Shown here piece by piece: positions 51,301-60,598 of a DNA stretch of 64,000 nucleotides. The notes beneath the pieces were generated by a model that saw only the letters and a program-made list of their open reading frames with translations, had not been told where the DNA came from and did not search any database. Origin of the DNA: Stenotrophomonas sp. UBA7346 (GTDB lineage Bacteria > Pseudomonadota > Gammaproteobacteria > Xanthomonadales > Xanthomonadaceae); contig DKPB01000081.1 of assembly GCA_002471015.1 (NCBI GenBank), forward strand, positions 55,991-119,990, given 5' to 3'. How positions within the stretch are numbered: the stretch's first letter is position 1; each line of letters begins with the position of its first letter. The position numbers and the translations under genes were made by a program.

Positions 51301-52577
51301 TAGCACACGCCCTCCGACACACGCCCGCAGCGGCCCTTGCGCTGGTTGGCGCTGGCCTGCGACACCGGCTCGATATGCAACCGGTCCAGCTTCTGGCGCG
51401 GGCTATAGCGCTTGACGCGGGCCAGCCCCGGATCGATCACGTAGCGGATGCGGGGTACGGTCAGCGAGGTTTCGGCGACGTTGGTGGTCAGCACCACGCG
51501 GCGCTTGGCACCGGGGTTGAAGACCCGGTCCTGGTCCTTTGCCGACAGGCGCGCATACAGCGGCAACACCTCGGTTTCACGGTACTTGCGCCGCTCCAGC
51601 GCCTGGTGCGCATCGCGGATCTCGCGCTCGCCAGGCAGGAACACCAGCACGTCACCGCGCGGATCACTGCGGGTGATCTCATCGACCGCTGCCACGATGG
51701 CTTCATTGACCGACATCGGGTCGCTGTCGGCCTCGTCACGGCGACGATTGCCGGCTGCCGGCTCGGCGGCGGCCTTGTTGCCTTCCTCCAGCGGCCGGTA
51801 GCGCACTTCCACCGGATAGGTACGGCCTTCCACGCTGACCACCGGCGCGTCGCCGAAATGACGCGAGAAGCGTTCGGTGTCGATGGTGGCCGAGGTCACG
51901 ATCAACTTCAGGTCGGGGCGCTTGCGCAGCAGCTGCTTGAGGTAGCCCAGCAGGAAGTCGATATTGAGGCTGCGCTCGTGCGCCTCGTCGATGATCAGGG
52001 TGTCATAGCGCGACAACCAGCGGTCCGAGGCGATCTCGGCCAGCAGGATGCCATCGGTCATGAACTTGATGCGGCTGTCCTCGCCCACCTTGTCGGTGAA
52101 GCGGACCTGGTAGCCGACCACCGTCCCCAGCTCGGTCTGCAGCTCCTCGGCCACGCGCGCGGCCACTGCGCGGGCGGCAATACGGCGCGGCTGGGTGCAG
52201 CCGATCATGCCGGCGCTGCCGCGACCTGCAGCCAGGCACAGCTTCGGCAGCTGGGTGGTCTTGCCGGAGCCGGTTTCACCGGCGATCACCACCACCTGGT
52301 GGGCGCGGATCAGGGCGCTGATCTGCTCGGCTTCACGCGCGATCGGCAGTGCCTGGTCCATGGTGATGGCGATCGGGCGCGCCGCGCGTTGCTGGCGTTG
52401 CGCACAGGAACGCTCCAGCAGCTGCCGGAAGGCGGCCTCACTGGCGGCGTCGGGCTTGCCCTGCCAGCGCGAGAGCAGCCCCAGCAGGCGGCCACGGTCG
52501 CGGCTCATGGCGCCGTCAATGGCGGTGCGGGCCTCGCGCAGGCGGTTGGGCAGGTTGGTTTCGATAGCGCTCATCAA
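48363..52577 (-). CDS. hrpA: ATP-dependent RNA helicase HrpA
   Basis: The 1404-aa DEAH-box helicase has Walker A GETGSGKTTQLPKLC (about 100-114), TQPRRIAARAVAARVAEE, DEAH box LIIDEAHERSLNIDFLLGYL, SATIDTERF, FLPGEREI, TNVAETSLTVPRIRYVIDPG and QRKGRCGRVSEGVCYRLY. HA2 and OB domains and the long HrpA-specific C-terminal DUF3418 region follow. Length matches E. coli HrpA (about 1300). It resolves stalled or collided ribosomes on mRNA in E. coli. The first Met is one of two adjacent ATGs (52575-52577 and 52572-52574). Confidence 0.96.
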   Translation of the reverse strand: MMSAIETNLPNRLREARTAIDGAMSRDRGRLLGLLSRWQGKPDAASEAAFRQLLERSCAQRQQRAARPIAITMDQALPIAREAEQISALIRAHQVVVIAGETGSGKTTQLPKLCLAAGRGSAGMIGCTQPRRIAARAVAARVAEELQTELGTVVGYQVRFTDKVGEDSRIKFMTDGILLAEIASDRWLSRYDTLIIDEAHERSLNIDFLLGYLKQLLRKRPDLKLIVTSATIDTERFSRHFGDAPVVSVEGRTYPVEVRYRPLEEGNKAAAEPAAGNRRRDEADSDPMSVNEAIVAAVDEITRSDPRGDVLVFLPGEREIRDAHQALERRKYRETEVLPLYARLSAKDQDRVFNPGAKRRVVLTTNVAETSLTVPRIRYVIDPGLARVKRYSPRQKLDRLHIEPVSQASANQRKGRCGRVSEGVCYRLYAEADFQSRPEFTDPEIRRSSLAGVILRMLQLGLGKIDEFPFLEAPDERAVADGWQQLAELGAIDEERKLTAIGRQMARLPVDVKLARMLVAAQKGGCLREMLVIASFLGIQDPRERPPEAREAADNAHALFADARSEFIGILRLWSAYRGAHEELTQSKLRDWCGRHFLGFLRMREWRELHRQLRLLCEELGWTLGEDETFGRALMSAPPAVPAGGDAEAKRKTTRGELHKAARLAREGIKPAAGAGSPVLRAGLEGRKGKPNADPVMGGIPDKVRVVAYQALHRAILAGLPTQVGHRTDKGDFQAPRQRRFHLFPGSALAKRPPPWVLSATLLDTQRVWGMTNAAIEPDWVIAEVPHLLARKHFDPHWSRAQGQVLASEQISLFGLVLAPKKPVHYGRINPGEAHDIFVRQALVTGEINTRAGFVADNMKVLEQAREEEAKLRRAGIVADEDWQARWYLDRVPSNIHSVNLLDAWWKALPPEQRRGLHWSLTDLLPGEGSEQDRYPKYLALGDARLALHYRFEPGSEDDGVTLDVPLHLLNALDPARLSWLAPGFVADKASALIRSLPKAMRRNYVPAPDFGRAFFEAWPQPSADDIRGELARFLSKATGAAVAATDFDVEALEPHLRMNLRLFDAAPADAPDAARDTSSARKGKHNAAGRMLAMSRDLDSLRARFGERAGDAFAARAGKALAAEDLREFPGNSIPEQVAGEAGVPAYPALVDTGEAAALRIFADRNEARLAHPGGVRRLLEIALADKLKQARKQLPIAPKTGLLYAAIESQERLRGDLVDAALNAVLAEGLGDIRSAEAFELRRAEAAKQLFGEAMQRLKLAESILGLVGELKPQLEAPLMGWARGNLDDMEAQLAGLVHAGFLRQTPADALAQFPRYLKAMILRAERAKRDPPRDQARMLELKPFVDALDEARVQGRSERPEWAALRWDIEELRVALFAQELGFRSGISAKKLAQRVAALRS

Positions 52578-52594
52578 TGGTTCAACGTGAAAAC

Positions 52595-52653
52595 TTGAAA
52601 TACAGGTATGTTCCCCATAGCGCTATTGTGAAGCCATTCAACCCGCCAAGGAG
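52595..52653 (+). promoter_or_regulatory. Upstream region of dps: -35-like element, 10-bp palindrome, ribosome site
   Basis: TTGAAA (52595-52600) is a possible -35; a good -10 at the right spacing is not obvious. The palindrome ATAGCGCTAT (52617-52626) contains ATAG/CTAT arms like those of OxyR sites, but without the spacing or second copy OxyR needs. AAGGAG (52648-52653) is a strong ribosome site 8 nt before the ATG. Confidence 0.35.
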
Positions 52654-52661
52654 AAAGCGTC

Positions 52662-53210
52662 ATGGCCAAAGCCAAGAACAGCAGCAAACCAGAAGCCGGC
52701 AAGAAGAAGCTGGCAGCCGCCGCGCCGTCCACACCCGGTGTCGATATCGGGATCAAGGACAGCGATCGCAAGAAGGTAGCCGATGGCCTGTCCCACTTCC
52801 TGGCCGATGCCTACACGCTGTACCTGAAGACCCATAACTTCCACTGGAATGTCACCGGGTCGATGTTCAATTCGCTGCACAACATGTTCATGGACCAGTA
52901 CACCGAGCAGTGGACCGCCCTGGACGAGATTGCCGAACGTATCCGCGCACTGGGCTTCAACGCACCCGGCTCCTACCGTGAGTTCGCCGCGCTGACCTCG
53001 ATCCCGGAGGAGCCCGGCCTGACCGACAGCGCGGACTGGCGCGAAATGGTACGCCAGCTGGTGGTTGGCAACGAAGCGGTATGCCGCACCGCGCGCAAGG
53101 TACTGGACCAGGCCGACGACGCCGACGATGCCCCCAGCGAGGACCTGCTGACCCAGCGCCTGCAGATCCACGAAAAGTATGCGTGGATGCTGCGCTCGCT
53201 GCTGCAGTAA
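52662..53210 (+). CDS. dps: Dps-family DNA-binding ferritin
   Basis: The 182-aa protein has a Lys-rich N-terminal tail (AKAKNSSKPEAGKKKLAAAA) suited to DNA binding, then a ferritin-like four-helix fold. The intersubunit ferroxidase residues are present: H61 (THNFHWNVTG), H73 (SLHNMF), and D88/E92 (ALDEIAERI). Dodecameric Dps stores iron, detoxifies peroxide and coats DNA in stationary phase or stress. A second nucleoid protein with a Lys-rich character is encoded at 4840-5355. A SMAG array follows the stop codon. Confidence 0.95.
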   Translation: MAKAKNSSKPEAGKKKLAAAAPSTPGVDIGIKDSDRKKVADGLSHFLADAYTLYLKTHNFHWNVTGSMFNSLHNMFMDQYTEQWTALDEIAERIRALGFNAPGSYREFAALTSIPEEPGLTDSADWREMVRQLVVGNEAVCRTARKVLDQADDADDAPSEDLLTQRLQIHEKYAWMLRSLLQ

Positions 53211-53219
53211 CGCAGCTGT

Positions 53220-53564
53220 GTAGTGCCGAGCCATGCTCGGCAAGCGGCTTGCCCGGTAATGCCACAGCCGAGCATGGCTCGGCTCTACCAACAACTAACA
53301 GCTGCAGCCTTGTAATGCCGAGCCATGCTCGGCAAGCGGCTCGCCCGGTAATGCCCCAGCCGAGCGTGGCTCGGCGCTACCAACAACAAACAGCTGCAGC
53401 CCGTGTAGTGCCGAGCCATGCTCGGCAGGCGGCCTGCCCGGTAATGCCCCAGCCGAGCGTGGCTCGGCTCTACCAAAAAAAAATAGCTGCAGCCTTGTAA
53501 TGCCGAGCCATGCTCGGCAAGCGGCTCGCCCGGTAGCGCCCGGCCGAACATGGCTCGGCGCTAC
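53220..53564. repeat. Array of four SMAG inverted-pair elements
   Basis: Four units start at 53220, 53312, 53405 and 53497 (period 92-93 bp). Each has a GTAR-headed TGCCGAGCCATGCTCGGCA hairpin, a GGC-GCCCGGTA spacer, and an inverted GCCGAGC-TGGCTCGGC hairpin ending CTAC, so that heads face outward. Units are separated by a conserved CAACAAC...CAGCTGCAGCC linker. This is the dimeric form of SMAG repeats known in S. maltophilia. It fills the gap between dps and recQ, where it may shield the dps mRNA 3' end or stop read-through. Confidence 0.9.
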
Positions 53565-53657
53565 ATTTGGGGTCGTGCAAACCTGAACCGGATGCTGGGC
53601 CGCCACTGACCCTGTGGCGGTCCGTCGGCCCGGGCCGTCAGCGGGTAAACTACGCCG

Positions 53658-55460
<1,803 letters not shown>

Positions 55461-55466
55461 AACATG

Positions 55467-58226
55467 CTATTTCCGCTGGGCCTGCGACCTGCGAGCCAGC
55501 AGTTCCAGGCCTTCGGCCTTGCGCAGATCCGGTGAACCGGCGACCTGTACGCGCCGCATTACCGGCAGCGCGGCCGCCAATGCCTGCAACGCGGCCGTTG
55601 GTTGATCCAGCTGCAACAAGGTTTCGGCCAAGCCCACCTGGGCCCTGGCCGTTTCCAGATGGTCATCGCCATGCAGGGCCTTCGACTGCGCCAGCACCTG
55701 CTGACGCAACGGCAGTGCTTTGTCCGGCGTACCCCTGCGTTCCTCCAGCGCCGCTCTTGCCATCAACCATGCCGGCCGCAGCGTAGGTACCACCTGGTCG
55801 TGCAACTGGTCCAGCAATGCCTGCGCCTGCACCAGCTGGTTCTGCCGCGTGTGCCAACCAATACGGAACAGGCGCGCCTCCTGCCGGCCCGGGGCATCGG
55901 CAGGCAGTGCTGCATTCAAGCCCTGGTCGGCATGCAGCAACAACGTGCCAGCCTCTTCCATGCGTCCGGCACGCATCAACAACCACCCCAGCCCCGCCTC
56001 GGCGCGCAGCGCAGCGGGCGCTTCGTCGCCCAGCTGGCTTCGCCGTATGTCCCAGGCCCGGCGGTACATGTGCGCGGCCACATCCACCTGCCCGCGCAGT
56101 TCATGCAATGCGCCATGGTTGAACAAGCCCATCGAGTAACCGACCGAAGCCGGGCCTTCGATCGCTTCACTCAAGGCCAGACGCGCCCTGAACTCCGCCT
56201 CCGCGGCAGGGTAGTCACCCATGTCGACGTACAGATCGGCCAAGGCATCGTGCTGCACCAGAATGAAGCTGTTGTTGACACCGTACAGGTTGCGCACGTG
56301 CTTCATGCCGGCCTGCAGCAGCGGCAGCGCCTGCGCATACTTGCCCTGCTCACGCAGCAACTGCGCCAGGCGCATCTCCACTGCCAATGCCAGGCTGGTG
56401 CGGCGCCCATGCAGGCCTTCCAGTACCTTGCGGAACGCCTGTTCGGCTGCCGCATGGCGGCCCCAGCGCAGGTACAGCAGACCTTGGTTGTAGGTGATTT
56501 CATGCAGCACCGCACCGCCATCAACCGTCGGCAGCCCGGCCAGCTTTGCCTGCGCAGCCAGGTAAGCATTTTCCGCCGCCTCGAAGTGCTGCTGGTTGGT
56601 CAGCGCCAGCGCCTTGGCAGCCAGCAGCGCCACCTCGACCTCCGCCGAAGGCTGCCTGCCCAGCAGCCCGAGCCCACGTTCGGCCAACGCCTCACCCTGG
56701 GCACCATTGCCCTCACTGGTTTTCAGACGCGACAAGCTCGCCAATGCCGCCGCTGCATCCATGGGCCGGTCGACATCGGGCTGGATGAAACCTTCATAGG
56801 CACGCTGCAGCAGCTGTTCGGCCTGTTGGGCCACCCCGGAATTCTGGTAGGCCGTACCCAATACCATCTGCATGCGTGCACGCTCAACCGGCGCATCGCG
56901 CAGGTCCCGTTCCACCTGCAATGCCGCCTTGTCCAGCATCTGCCGCGAACTCAGGTCTTCCTGACCACGCTCGGTGCGCAGGAAGGGATCGGCGGTTTCG
57001 AACATGCCTACCATGAACTTGCTGATCTGCTGGGCTATCGCCGCCTCTTCCTGGGCCTGGCGACGGTTCTGCAGCAGCCCGGTCACGAACACCGCCAGCA
57101 GCGCCACCACCCCCACTACCGCAGCCACCCCCTGCCAATGCCGCTGCAGACCCTTGCCAAGCACATACAGGCGCCCGCCCTCGCGCGCCCGCACAGGCTC
57201 GTGCTGCAGATACCGTCGCAGATCGCCGATCAAGGCTTCCACCGACCGGTAGCGCTCGTTCGCATCCAGCGCACAGGCGCGTTGCGCTATCGCGTCCAGG
57301 TCCCCCGTCAGCTGCCGACGCCAGGGCAAGGCAGCCGACGCGTGTACGCTGGGCAGGGGCACTGGCGTTTCCAGGTCGTCCGTCCCGCGATCACAGCTGC
57401 ATGCCGACAACAGCTCAACCAACATCACCCCCAGGCTGTAGACATCGCTTGCCGCGACTACCGGCTGGCCGCGGATGAGTTCGGGGCTGGCATAGGTTGG
57501 CGTGCAATAACCTGCTTCCTGCTTCTCGCGGCTTTCGTTGAGCAGGCGTGCCAGACCAAAATCCAGCAATACCGGCTGCTCATTGGGCAGCACCAGGACA
57601 TTGCGCGGCTTCAGGTCGCAATGCAGCACCAGTTGCTCGTGCGCGGACTGCACGATGTCACAGATGGCCAGAAACAACTGCAGCCGCTGCTCCAGCCCCG
57701 GCTCGTGGTCAGCGCACCAGCTGTCCAGCGGCATGCCGTCGATGTATTCCATGACCAGGTAGGGGTGCCCATCCGGTGTGGTGCCACCGTCATACAGGCG
57801 CGCCACGTTCGGCAACTGCAGGCCAGCCAGCACCTGCCGTTCCACTCCCAGCCGCTCCACTTCGCTGGCGCCGGGCATGCCATGCAGCAACTTGATGGCC
57901 ACCGTGCGCTGGTAGACACCATCAGCACGTTCGGCCTTGAATACCGTGCCCATCCCACCCTGGGCAACGCGCTCGGTCAGGCGCCACGGCCCCAGCCGCT
58001 CGCCCACGCCGAACTCGGGAGCCAGCGCACGTGCCAAGGCCGTATCAAGACGGTTGCTGACCCGGCTCAATCCCACCGTCTGCGAACGCAGCAACTGCAG
58101 GACCTCCTCGCGCACGGCCGCATCGTCGGGGCAGTGTTCGAGCAAGGCCTGCTGCCACTGCTCGCGCGGCAACTCGCATACCGCATCAAACAGATCGCGA
58201 ACCTGTCGCCACGCTTCAGTCCCCAT
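55467..58226 (-). CDS. Hanks-type Ser/Thr protein kinase with one membrane span and C-terminal TPR region
   Basis: The 919-aa protein has a complete kinase domain (about 80-345): glycine loop VAQGGMGTVFKAERADG, ATP lysine K112 (VAIKLLHG), catalytic LHCDLKPRNVLVL (D204), and DFG at D222-G224. A membrane helix lies at about 366-385 (GVAAVVGVVALLAVFVTGLL). The remaining 530 residues are TPR-like repeats predicted outside the cytoplasm. It lies 16 bp after an ECF-type sigma gene on the same strand, the arrangement of kinase-sigma pairs in which the kinase phosphorylates the sigma factor. It is convergent with recQ. Confidence 0.93.
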   Translation of the reverse strand: MGTEAWRQVRDLFDAVCELPREQWQQALLEHCPDDAAVREEVLQLLRSQTVGLSRVSNRLDTALARALAPEFGVGERLGPWRLTERVAQGGMGTVFKAERADGVYQRTVAIKLLHGMPGASEVERLGVERQVLAGLQLPNVARLYDGGTTPDGHPYLVMEYIDGMPLDSWCADHEPGLEQRLQLFLAICDIVQSAHEQLVLHCDLKPRNVLVLPNEQPVLLDFGLARLLNESREKQEAGYCTPTYASPELIRGQPVVAASDVYSLGVMLVELLSACSCDRGTDDLETPVPLPSVHASAALPWRRQLTGDLDAIAQRACALDANERYRSVEALIGDLRRYLQHEPVRAREGGRLYVLGKGLQRHWQGVAAVVGVVALLAVFVTGLLQNRRQAQEEAAIAQQISKFMVGMFETADPFLRTERGQEDLSSRQMLDKAALQVERDLRDAPVERARMQMVLGTAYQNSGVAQQAEQLLQRAYEGFIQPDVDRPMDAAAALASLSRLKTSEGNGAQGEALAERGLGLLGRQPSAEVEVALLAAKALALTNQQHFEAAENAYLAAQAKLAGLPTVDGGAVLHEITYNQGLLYLRWGRHAAAEQAFRKVLEGLHGRRTSLALAVEMRLAQLLREQGKYAQALPLLQAGMKHVRNLYGVNNSFILVQHDALADLYVDMGDYPAAEAEFRARLALSEAIEGPASVGYSMGLFNHGALHELRGQVDVAAHMYRRAWDIRRSQLGDEAPAALRAEAGLGWLLMRAGRMEEAGTLLLHADQGLNAALPADAPGRQEARLFRIGWHTRQNQLVQAQALLDQLHDQVVPTLRPAWLMARAALEERRGTPDKALPLRQQVLAQSKALHGDDHLETARAQVGLAETLLQLDQPTAALQALAAALPVMRRVQVAGSPDLRKAEGLELLARRSQAQRK

Positions 58227-58242
58227 GGCCCGGCGTTCCGCC

Positions 58243-58797
58243 TCAGCGCAATTGGCGGTTCAACCACGCCCGCGCAAAACGCAGGTCACGGTCGACGGTA
58301 GGCGCGGACACACCCAGCACCAATGCGATCTCATCGCGATTCATGCCACCAAAATAGGTCAACTCGATGGTGCTGGCTGCGCGTGGCTCCATTTCGGCCA
58401 GCTGGTTCAGTGCCTGGTGCAGGGCCAGCACGTCGTAGCCGATGTCTGCACCATCCTGCACCTGGTCGGCATGCGACAGGGTCAGTTGTTCAGCGCCCGC
58501 ACCACGCTTGTCAGCCGAACGCGCACGCAGGTGGTCCACCAGCACCGACCGCATCTTCAGCGCGGCGATGGCCACGAAATGGGTGCGATCCTTGTACTCG
58601 GCGTCACTGCCCAGCAGGCGCATCAGGGACTCGTTGACCAGGGCTGCGGGCTGCAGGGTGCCGTTGGTCTGCTGGGACAGACGGTTGCGGGCAAGCTGCA
58701 TCAGGTCCGAATACATGGCTTCGAACAAGTGCTCTCGCGCCTGCATGTCGCCTTGCTGCCAGCGATGCAGGAGTTGGGTGATCTGCTGCCTGCTCAA
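58243..58797 (-). CDS. ECF-type sigma factor (Sig-70 X6 / ECF43-like), probable kinase partner
   Basis: I place the start at TTG 58797 (GGGAG site 5 nt upstream), giving 184 aa, the family norm; ATGs at 58851 and 58854 lengthen it without a ribosome site, and still longer frames run into the tRNA. Region 2 is ITQLLHRWQQGDMQAREHLF ... LQPAALVNESLMRLLG, where the usual acidic DAED motif is replaced by QPAAL. Region 4 is LTYFGGMNRDEIALVLGVSA with PTVDRDLRFARAWL as recognition helix. No anti-sigma gene is near; the Ser/Thr kinase gene follows. In Vibrio and Xanthomonas, sigma factors of this type lack the acidic patch and are activated by Thr phosphorylation; T44 and T47 here are candidates. Confidence 0.87.
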   Translation of the reverse strand: MSRQQITQLLHRWQQGDMQAREHLFEAMYSDLMQLARNRLSQQTNGTLQPAALVNESLMRLLGSDAEYKDRTHFVAIAALKMRSVLVDHLRARSADKRGAGAEQLTLSHADQVQDGADIGYDVLALHQALNQLAEMEPRAASTIELTYFGGMNRDEIALVLGVSAPTVDRDLRFARAWLNRQLR

Positions 58798-58941
58798 TGC
58801 TGCTCCCGCGTAACGGCCTGCGCCCGTCCAGCCAACCGCGCCGGAACCCATCATGTCAATGGTAGGACCCTGACCTCTTGCTGCCAACTGTACCTGCTGG
58901 CATGCGCCGCGTGCGTGGCGCTGGTCCCCCAGGGCGGCAAC

Positions 58942-58973
58942 AAAAAAGGCCCCGGATCGCTCCGGAGCCTTTG
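58942..58973 (-). terminator. Terminator of the tRNA-Lys gene
   Basis: On the minus strand AGGCTCCGGA-GCGA-TCCGGGGCCT forms a stem with one mismatch, followed by TTTTTTG. It lies just after the tRNA 3' end. Confidence 0.85.
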
Positions 58974-58979
58974 CAGTAT

Positions 58980-59055
58980 TGGTGGGCCGTGAAGGATTCG
59001 AACCTTCGACCAAAAGATTAAAAGTCTTCTGCTCTACCGACTGAGCTAACGGCCC
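58980..59055 (-). tRNA. tRNA-Lys (anticodon UUU)
   Basis: A 76-nt cloverleaf including encoded CCA. Acceptor GGGCCGT pairs with ACGGCCC; the D-arm is GCTCAGTCGGTAGAGC; the anticodon arm AAGACTTTTAATCTT has TTT in the loop; the T-arm is AAGGTTCGAATCCTT. The sequence closely follows E. coli tRNA-Lys. Confidence 0.97.
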
Positions 59056-59086
59056 AAACAAAGACCCGGCCGCAGCCGGGGCGCGT

Positions 59087-59115
59087 ATTCTACCCCATCA
59101 TTCGCAAAATCGGAA
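59087..59115 (-). promoter_or_regulatory. Predicted tRNA-Lys promoter with GC-rich discriminator
   Basis: On the minus strand a -10 TAGAAT (59087-59092) is followed by ACGCGCCCC, the GC-rich discriminator of stringently controlled stable-RNA promoters. The -35 at 17 bp (TTCCGA, 59110-59115) is weak. Confidence 0.5.
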
Positions 59116-59116
59116 T

Positions 59117-59785
59117 TCAGACGTAATGCGTGGGATCGGCGAGGCCGGCGGCGCGGAACCCGTCCGCGCGCAGCTGGCAGGCATCGCAGTGGCCACAGGC
59201 CCGACCGTCCATGTCGGCCTGGTAGCAGGACACGGTCAGGCCGAAGTCCACGCCCAGGCGCTGGCCCTCGGCGGCGATCTGCGCCTTGCTCAGGTATTGC
59301 AGCGGCGCATGCACGCTGATGCCCGCACCCTCGACACCGGCCTTGGTGGCCAGGTTGGCCAAGGCCTGGAAGGCGGCAATGAACTCGGGGCGGCAATCCG
59401 GGTAGCCCGAATAGTCCACGGCGTTGACGCCACAGAATATGTCATTGGCGCCCAGCACCTCGGCCCAGCCCAACGCCAGTGACAGCATGATGGTGTTGCG
59501 GGCCGGCACGTAGGTGACCGGGATGCCGGCGCCACCCGCCTCGGGCACGTCGATGTCATCGGTCAGCGCCGAACCGCCGATGCTGCGCAGGTCCACGTCC
59601 ACCACTTTGTGCCCGGCCACGCCCAGGGCGCTGGCCACACGCTTGGCTGCTTCCAGTTCGGAGGTATGGCGCTGGCCGTAGCGTACGCTCATGGCGTACA
59701 CCTCGAAGCCCTGTTCCTGGGCCATGGCGACGACGGCGGCAGAGTCCATGCCGCCGGAAAGAAGCACGACTGCTTTCTTCTTCAT
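59117..59785 (-). CDS. queC: 7-cyano-7-deazaguanine synthase QueC
   Basis: The 222-aa PP-loop ATPase converts 7-carboxy-7-deazaguanine to preQ0 in queuosine synthesis. The ATP loop is VVLLSGGMDSAAVVAMA (residues 6-22). The zinc site is formed by Cys residues in VSCYQADMDGRACGHCDACQ. VPARNTIMLSLALGWAEVLG and the VDYSGYPDCRPEFI segment are family marks. It is transcribed with queE, which starts upstream on the same strand 78 bp away. Confidence 0.96.
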   Translation of the reverse strand: MKKKAVVLLSGGMDSAAVVAMAQEQGFEVYAMSVRYGQRHTSELEAAKRVASALGVAGHKVVDVDLRSIGGSALTDDIDVPEAGGAGIPVTYVPARNTIMLSLALGWAEVLGANDIFCGVNAVDYSGYPDCRPEFIAAFQALANLATKAGVEGAGISVHAPLQYLSKAQIAAEGQRLGVDFGLTVSCYQADMDGRACGHCDACQLRADGFRAAGLADPTHYV

Positions 59786-59863
59786 TGTTGCGTTCCGGTT
59801 GGGAGAGGAATGCCAGCACGCTGTCCCGCGCCGGGGTAAACGATCGGGGCGAAGGCCGCCGGC

Positions 59864-60559
59864 TCAATAGCCCGGCGCGTCGTCCCACAGCAATTTGTGC
59901 AGTTGCATCTGGAAGCGCACCGGCAGGCGGTCGGCGACGATCCAATCGGCCAGATCACGCGGGCTGAGCTGCGATTTGCTGGGCGAGAACAACACCATGC
60001 AGCGCGCCGCAAGGTCATGCTCGGCCAGCATCTGCCTGGCCCAGTCGTAATCGCCACGACTGCAGATCACGAACTTGAGCTGGTCGCGTGCGGTCAGCAA
60101 TGGGATGTTCTGCAGCCGGTTGCGGGCCATTTCGCCCGAATCGGGGGTCTTCAGGTCCACCACGCGCGACACGCGCGGGTCCACCGCGGCGATGTCCAAC
60201 GCACCGGAGGTTTCCAGCGACACGTCCAAGCCGGCATCGCACAGCTTCTGCAACAACACCAGGCAACGCTTCTGCGCCAGCGGCTCGCCGCCAGTCACAC
60301 AGACATGGCGCACGCCCTGCTTGAGCACCTCGGCGACGATGTCGTCGATGTCCCACCAGTTGCCGCCGTGGAAGGCGTACTCGGTATCGCAGTACTGGCA
60401 CCGCAGCGGACAGCCGGTAAGGCGCACAAACACGGTGGGCCAACCTGCGGTGTCGGCTTCGCCCTGCAGGGACAGGAAAATTTCAGTGATCTTCAACCGC
60501 GGCAGCGGCGATTGGACTATCTCGCTGGGGACAGCGGCGCTGGGAGCGTTCATGGGCAT
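59864..60559 (-). CDS. queE: 7-carboxy-7-deazaguanine synthase QueE (radical SAM)
   Basis: The 231-aa protein carries a radical-SAM CxxxCxxC at C50, C54 and C57 (RLTGCPLRCQYCDTEYAF), with FLSLQGEADTAGWPTVFV before it and the SAM-binding VCVTGGEPLAQKRCLVLLQK after it. It rearranges 6-carboxytetrahydropterin to CDG. An ATG at 60551-60553 is an alternative start two codons in. It sits between queC and the tol-pal operon, as usual in Xanthomonadaceae. Confidence 0.95.
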   Translation of the reverse strand: MPMNAPSAAVPSEIVQSPLPRLKITEIFLSLQGEADTAGWPTVFVRLTGCPLRCQYCDTEYAFHGGNWWDIDDIVAEVLKQGVRHVCVTGGEPLAQKRCLVLLQKLCDAGLDVSLETSGALDIAAVDPRVSRVVDLKTPDSGEMARNRLQNIPLLTARDQLKFVICSRGDYDWARQMLAEHDLAARCMVLFSPSKSQLSPRDLADWIVADRLPVRFQMQLHKLLWDDAPGY

Positions 60560-60598
60560 TCCACCGCTCCGCGCCAGGCAGGCGCGTGCGGCGCTATA

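Noticed and set aside
49320..52598. A 1092-codon open frame on the plus strand opposite hrpA
   Set aside because: It is His/Arg/Gln-rich without any family resemblance and mirrors the codon bias of hrpA. High GC content routinely opens the antisense frame.
55602..58301. An 899-codon plus-strand frame opposite the Ser/Thr kinase
   Set aside because: No domain or ribosome site; the kinase frame on the other strand has complete catalytic motifs.
58798..59061. N-terminal extension of the sigma factor through the tRNA-Lys gene
   Set aside because: The first residues (GPLAQSVEQKTFNLLVEGSN) are a translation of the tRNA itself, a common artefact. A terminator also separates them.
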